Shown here in pieces: positions 44,480 to 46,081 of a DNA stretch of 46,081 nucleotides (the stretch's first letter is position 1; every line of letters starts with the position of its first letter). This DNA comes from Acidimicrobiales bacterium (GTDB lineage: Bacteria > Actinomycetota > Acidimicrobiia > Acidimicrobiales > GCA-2861595), in contig DATLFN010000057.1 in assembly GCA_035540975.1 (NCBI GenBank), positions 1 through 46,081 of the forward strand, read 5' to 3'. A program made the translations under genes and the position numbers. The notes beneath the pieces are model-generated. The model saw only the letters and a program-made list of their open reading frames with translations. It did no database searches and was not told where the DNA came from.

Positions 44480-45480
44480 AGGCCCCGCTCGTAGTCCACG
44501 ATGGCCTCGATCTGCTCCTTGGTGAGCATCCTGCCGAACCCCGGCATGCCGCCTCCCTCGTCGCCGCCGAGGCCGCGGATGCCGTAGGGCTCGGCGTACT
44601 CGGCACCCTCGGTGATGAACTCCACGTGCATCTCGCGGTCGGGGAACTGGCGCAGGGTCGCACCGGCGGTGAGGCTGGGCCCGTAGGCGCCGCCACCGGG
44701 GACGCCGGGTTCGCCGATGGACCAGCCCTCGGTGTGGCAGCGGGAGCAGAACCCGTCGAACAGCTTGGCGCCGTCGGTGCCGAACTCGTTGAGGTTCCTG
44801 GCCCGGACCTCCTCGGGGTCGAGCTGGATGCTGTCGATGTAGGCGATGAGATCGGTGATCTGCTGGTCGTTCATCGGACCGCCGCCCTCGATGCCCCAGG
44901 CCGGCATGGGGGTGTTGGCCCGCCCGTAGACGAGCACCGACTTGAGCTCGTCCTTGGAGTAGCGCAGGAGGACGGTGTCGAGCGGCGGGGCCGCCCACTT
45001 CACCTCGCGGGGCGGCTTCTCGGGGTCGATCGGGTCGGCCATGACGTAGTTGGCGACGCCGCCCTGGCCCTGGGCGCCGTGGCAGCCCCCGCAGCCGAAG
45101 TGGCCGATGTTGCCCTCGGGGATGGGCGAGCCGGCGGGCTGGAAGAGGACGAGGCCGCGACCGGCGGCCCGGTGGTCGAAGCCCCGCTCGGCGCCCTCCT
45201 GGCGGCTGGGCTCGCGGGCCCAGTACAGGGGGAGGCCGACGGCCGTGATGACCATGAGGATCAGGCCCCACATGAGGGCCCGGTCGAGACGCGGGCCCTC
45301 GAGCCCCTCGTCGTCGAAGTACGGGCGCCGGTTGGGCGCCAGCTCCATCTCGGCGCCCGGCGGCGGCGTGTCCTCCTTGCGGAGGTAGCCGGCCAGGTAC
45401 GCCAGCCAGCCGAGGACGAGCAGGACGGCGGTGGCGACGCCGGCCTTCTGGAAGTTGTTGAGGGCGAGGAGGTGCGTCAC
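44476..45480 (-). CDS. membrane-anchored dihaem cytochrome c
   Basis: The 334-residue protein has two transmembrane helices (about 13-33 and 69-87) and an outer domain with two c-type haem sites, CGGCH (130-134) and CSRCH (245-249). Likely axial methionines are M192 (NTPMPAWG) and M312 (GGGMPGFG). Both halves resemble class I cytochrome c domains, as in the QcrC-type cytochrome cc subunit of actinobacterial bc complexes, although the N-terminal membrane topology is different. It presumably carries electrons from the Rieske protein to a terminal oxidase. Start GTG at 45480 overlaps the Rieske stop. Cytochrome b is not in the window. Confidence 0.88.
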   Translation of the reverse strand: MTHLLALNNFQKAGVATAVLLVLGWLAYLAGYLRKEDTPPPGAEMELAPNRRPYFDDEGLEGPRLDRALMWGLILMVITAVGLPLYWAREPSRQEGAERGFDHRAAGRGLVLFQPAGSPIPEGNIGHFGCGGCHGAQGQGGVANYVMADPIDPEKPPREVKWAAPPLDTVLLRYSKDELKSVLVYGRANTPMPAWGIEGGGPMNDQQITDLIAYIDSIQLDPEEVRARNLNEFGTDGAKLFDGFCSRCHTEGWSIGEPGVPGGGAYGPSLTAGATLRQFPDREMHVEFITEGAEYAEPYGIRGLGGDEGGGMPGFGRMLTKEQIEAIVDYERGL

Positions 45481-46052
45481 GCGCAGTGCGGGCCTTCGGC
45501 CTCTTGGCCGGTCGTGTTCACGCCGACGGGGGGCCCCTGGATGACCTGGCTGGTGTCGACGGAGACGACGCCGCCGCTCACCTCGACGCCGAAGCGGTCG
45601 AGACCACGGGGGGCGGGGCCGGCCTTCCTCTCGCCGACCCGGTTGTAGCGGGAGCCGTGGCACGGGCACTCGAACCACTGGGCGCTCTTGCAGAACGGCA
45701 CCCGGCAGCCCAGGTGGACGCACTTCTGGTAGAGGGCGACGACGCCCTCCTTCATGCCGTCCAGCACGGCACCCTCGTAGTTGGCCTCCGCCGCCTTGGC
45801 CGCGTCCTTGGGGTAGGGGGCGATCCAGGTGCGGGCCTCGGCCAGGTAGTACGGCTCCTTGGTGCTGGCGATCTCGCTGAGGATCTCGTCGAGCTTGCCG
45901 ACCCGGATCTTGGCGCCGAAGCCGCCGCTCAGGGTGGGCCACAAGAAGGCGACCGAGGCGGCGCCGAACCCGGCCAGCCCGAGCTGGAAGAAGCCCACGA
46001 TGCTGCGGTTGAAGAACTGCCGGCGGGTGACGCCGAGGGCCTCGGGGTCCAT
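45477..46052 (-). CDS. qcrA: Rieske iron-sulphur protein of cytochrome bc complex
   Basis: This 191-residue protein has a Tat-like N-terminus TRRQFFNRS followed by one hydrophobic helix (about 16-40) and a Rieske domain. CVHLGC (111-116) and CPCHGSRY (129-136) supply ligands C111, H113, C129 and H132, with disulphide cysteines C116 and C131. It takes electrons from quinol at the outer face and passes them to the adjacent cytochrome c. ATG start at 46052; the frame is open to the right edge, so a longer N-terminus cannot be excluded. However, the last 22 nt of the window are a repeat of an internal part of this gene and may not be its true upstream sequence. Confidence 0.93.
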   Translation of the reverse strand: MDPEALGVTRRQFFNRSIVGFFQLGLAGFGAASVAFLWPTLSGGFGAKIRVGKLDEILSEIASTKEPYYLAEARTWIAPYPKDAAKAAEANYEGAVLDGMKEGVVALYQKCVHLGCRVPFCKSAQWFECPCHGSRYNRVGERKAGPAPRGLDRFGVEVSGGVVSVDTSQVIQGPPVGVNTTGQEAEGPHCA

Positions 46053-46059
46053 GGGCGCC

Positions 46060-46081
46060 CGGGGGGCGGGGCCGGCCTTCC
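46060..46081. repeat. 22-nt direct repeat at the right edge (other copy 45607-45628)
   Basis: The last 22 bases of the window are identical to 45607-45628 inside the Rieske gene (core cgggggg, cgggg, ccggcc), with mismatch at the base before. The match ends exactly at the last base. This mirrors the 22-bp repeat at the left edge and suggests an assembly break. Confidence 0.9.

Overview
The window is one very GC-rich stretch with dense, tightly overlapping genes, many GTG or TTG starts and actinobacterial gene families. Together these suggest an actinomycetote, most like the class Acidimicrobiia. That placement is inference from gene content and codon style; no rRNA or tRNA is present. Both edges coincide exactly with 22-nt repeats, so the window is probably a complete assembly contig.

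Left part (1-14515), mixed accessory and housekeeping genes. A truncated secreted protein (1-241) is followed by the membrane protease HtpX, a HAD-like protein and acetyl-CoA synthetase, all on the minus strand. A frameshifted remnant of a short-chain dehydrogenase lies between acs and the next gene. Next comes a divergent pair: a TPR-CHAT (caspase-like) protease gene on the minus strand and a cytosolic subtilisin-like serine protease on the plus strand, sharing a 70-bp intergenic region. The subtilase carries nine tandem PVYAT-type pentapeptides. An LppX/LprG-like lipoprotein follows. Then a translationally coupled pair for sugar metabolism (GH15 trehalase/glucoamylase, then glucose-6-phosphate dehydrogenase) lies opposite an MFS transporter.

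Middle part (14810-27585), minus strand: an 11-subunit respiratory complex I operon in the order nuoA-B-C-D-H-I-J-K-L-M-N, with no nuoE, nuoF or nuoG. At its 3' end are a MidA/NDUFAF7-type methyltransferase and a second class I methyltransferase. NDUFAF7 methylates a conserved arginine of the NuoD homologue in mitochondria. That arginine is present in the NuoD of this operon and is a threonine in the other NuoD of the window.

A 430-bp spacer (27586-28014) with nested long inverted repeats separates this from the right part (28015-46081), minus strand: a complete 14-subunit operon nuoA to nuoN. It is preceded by a membrane protein of unknown function, a membrane-anchored dihaem cytochrome c and a Rieske iron-sulphur protein. 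The second operon therefore encodes an NADH-oxidising complex I next to components of a cytochrome bc-type quinol oxidase. The first operon encodes a complex that must take electrons from another donor, or borrow an NADH module.

The most interesting points are the tandem 11/14-subunit complexes with a candidate dedicated methyltransferase, the nuoN-midA junction that lacks a normal start codon, the CHAT-subtilase pair with its PVYAT tract, the acidic His-rich insertion in one NuoL, and two families of intergenic inverted repeats.
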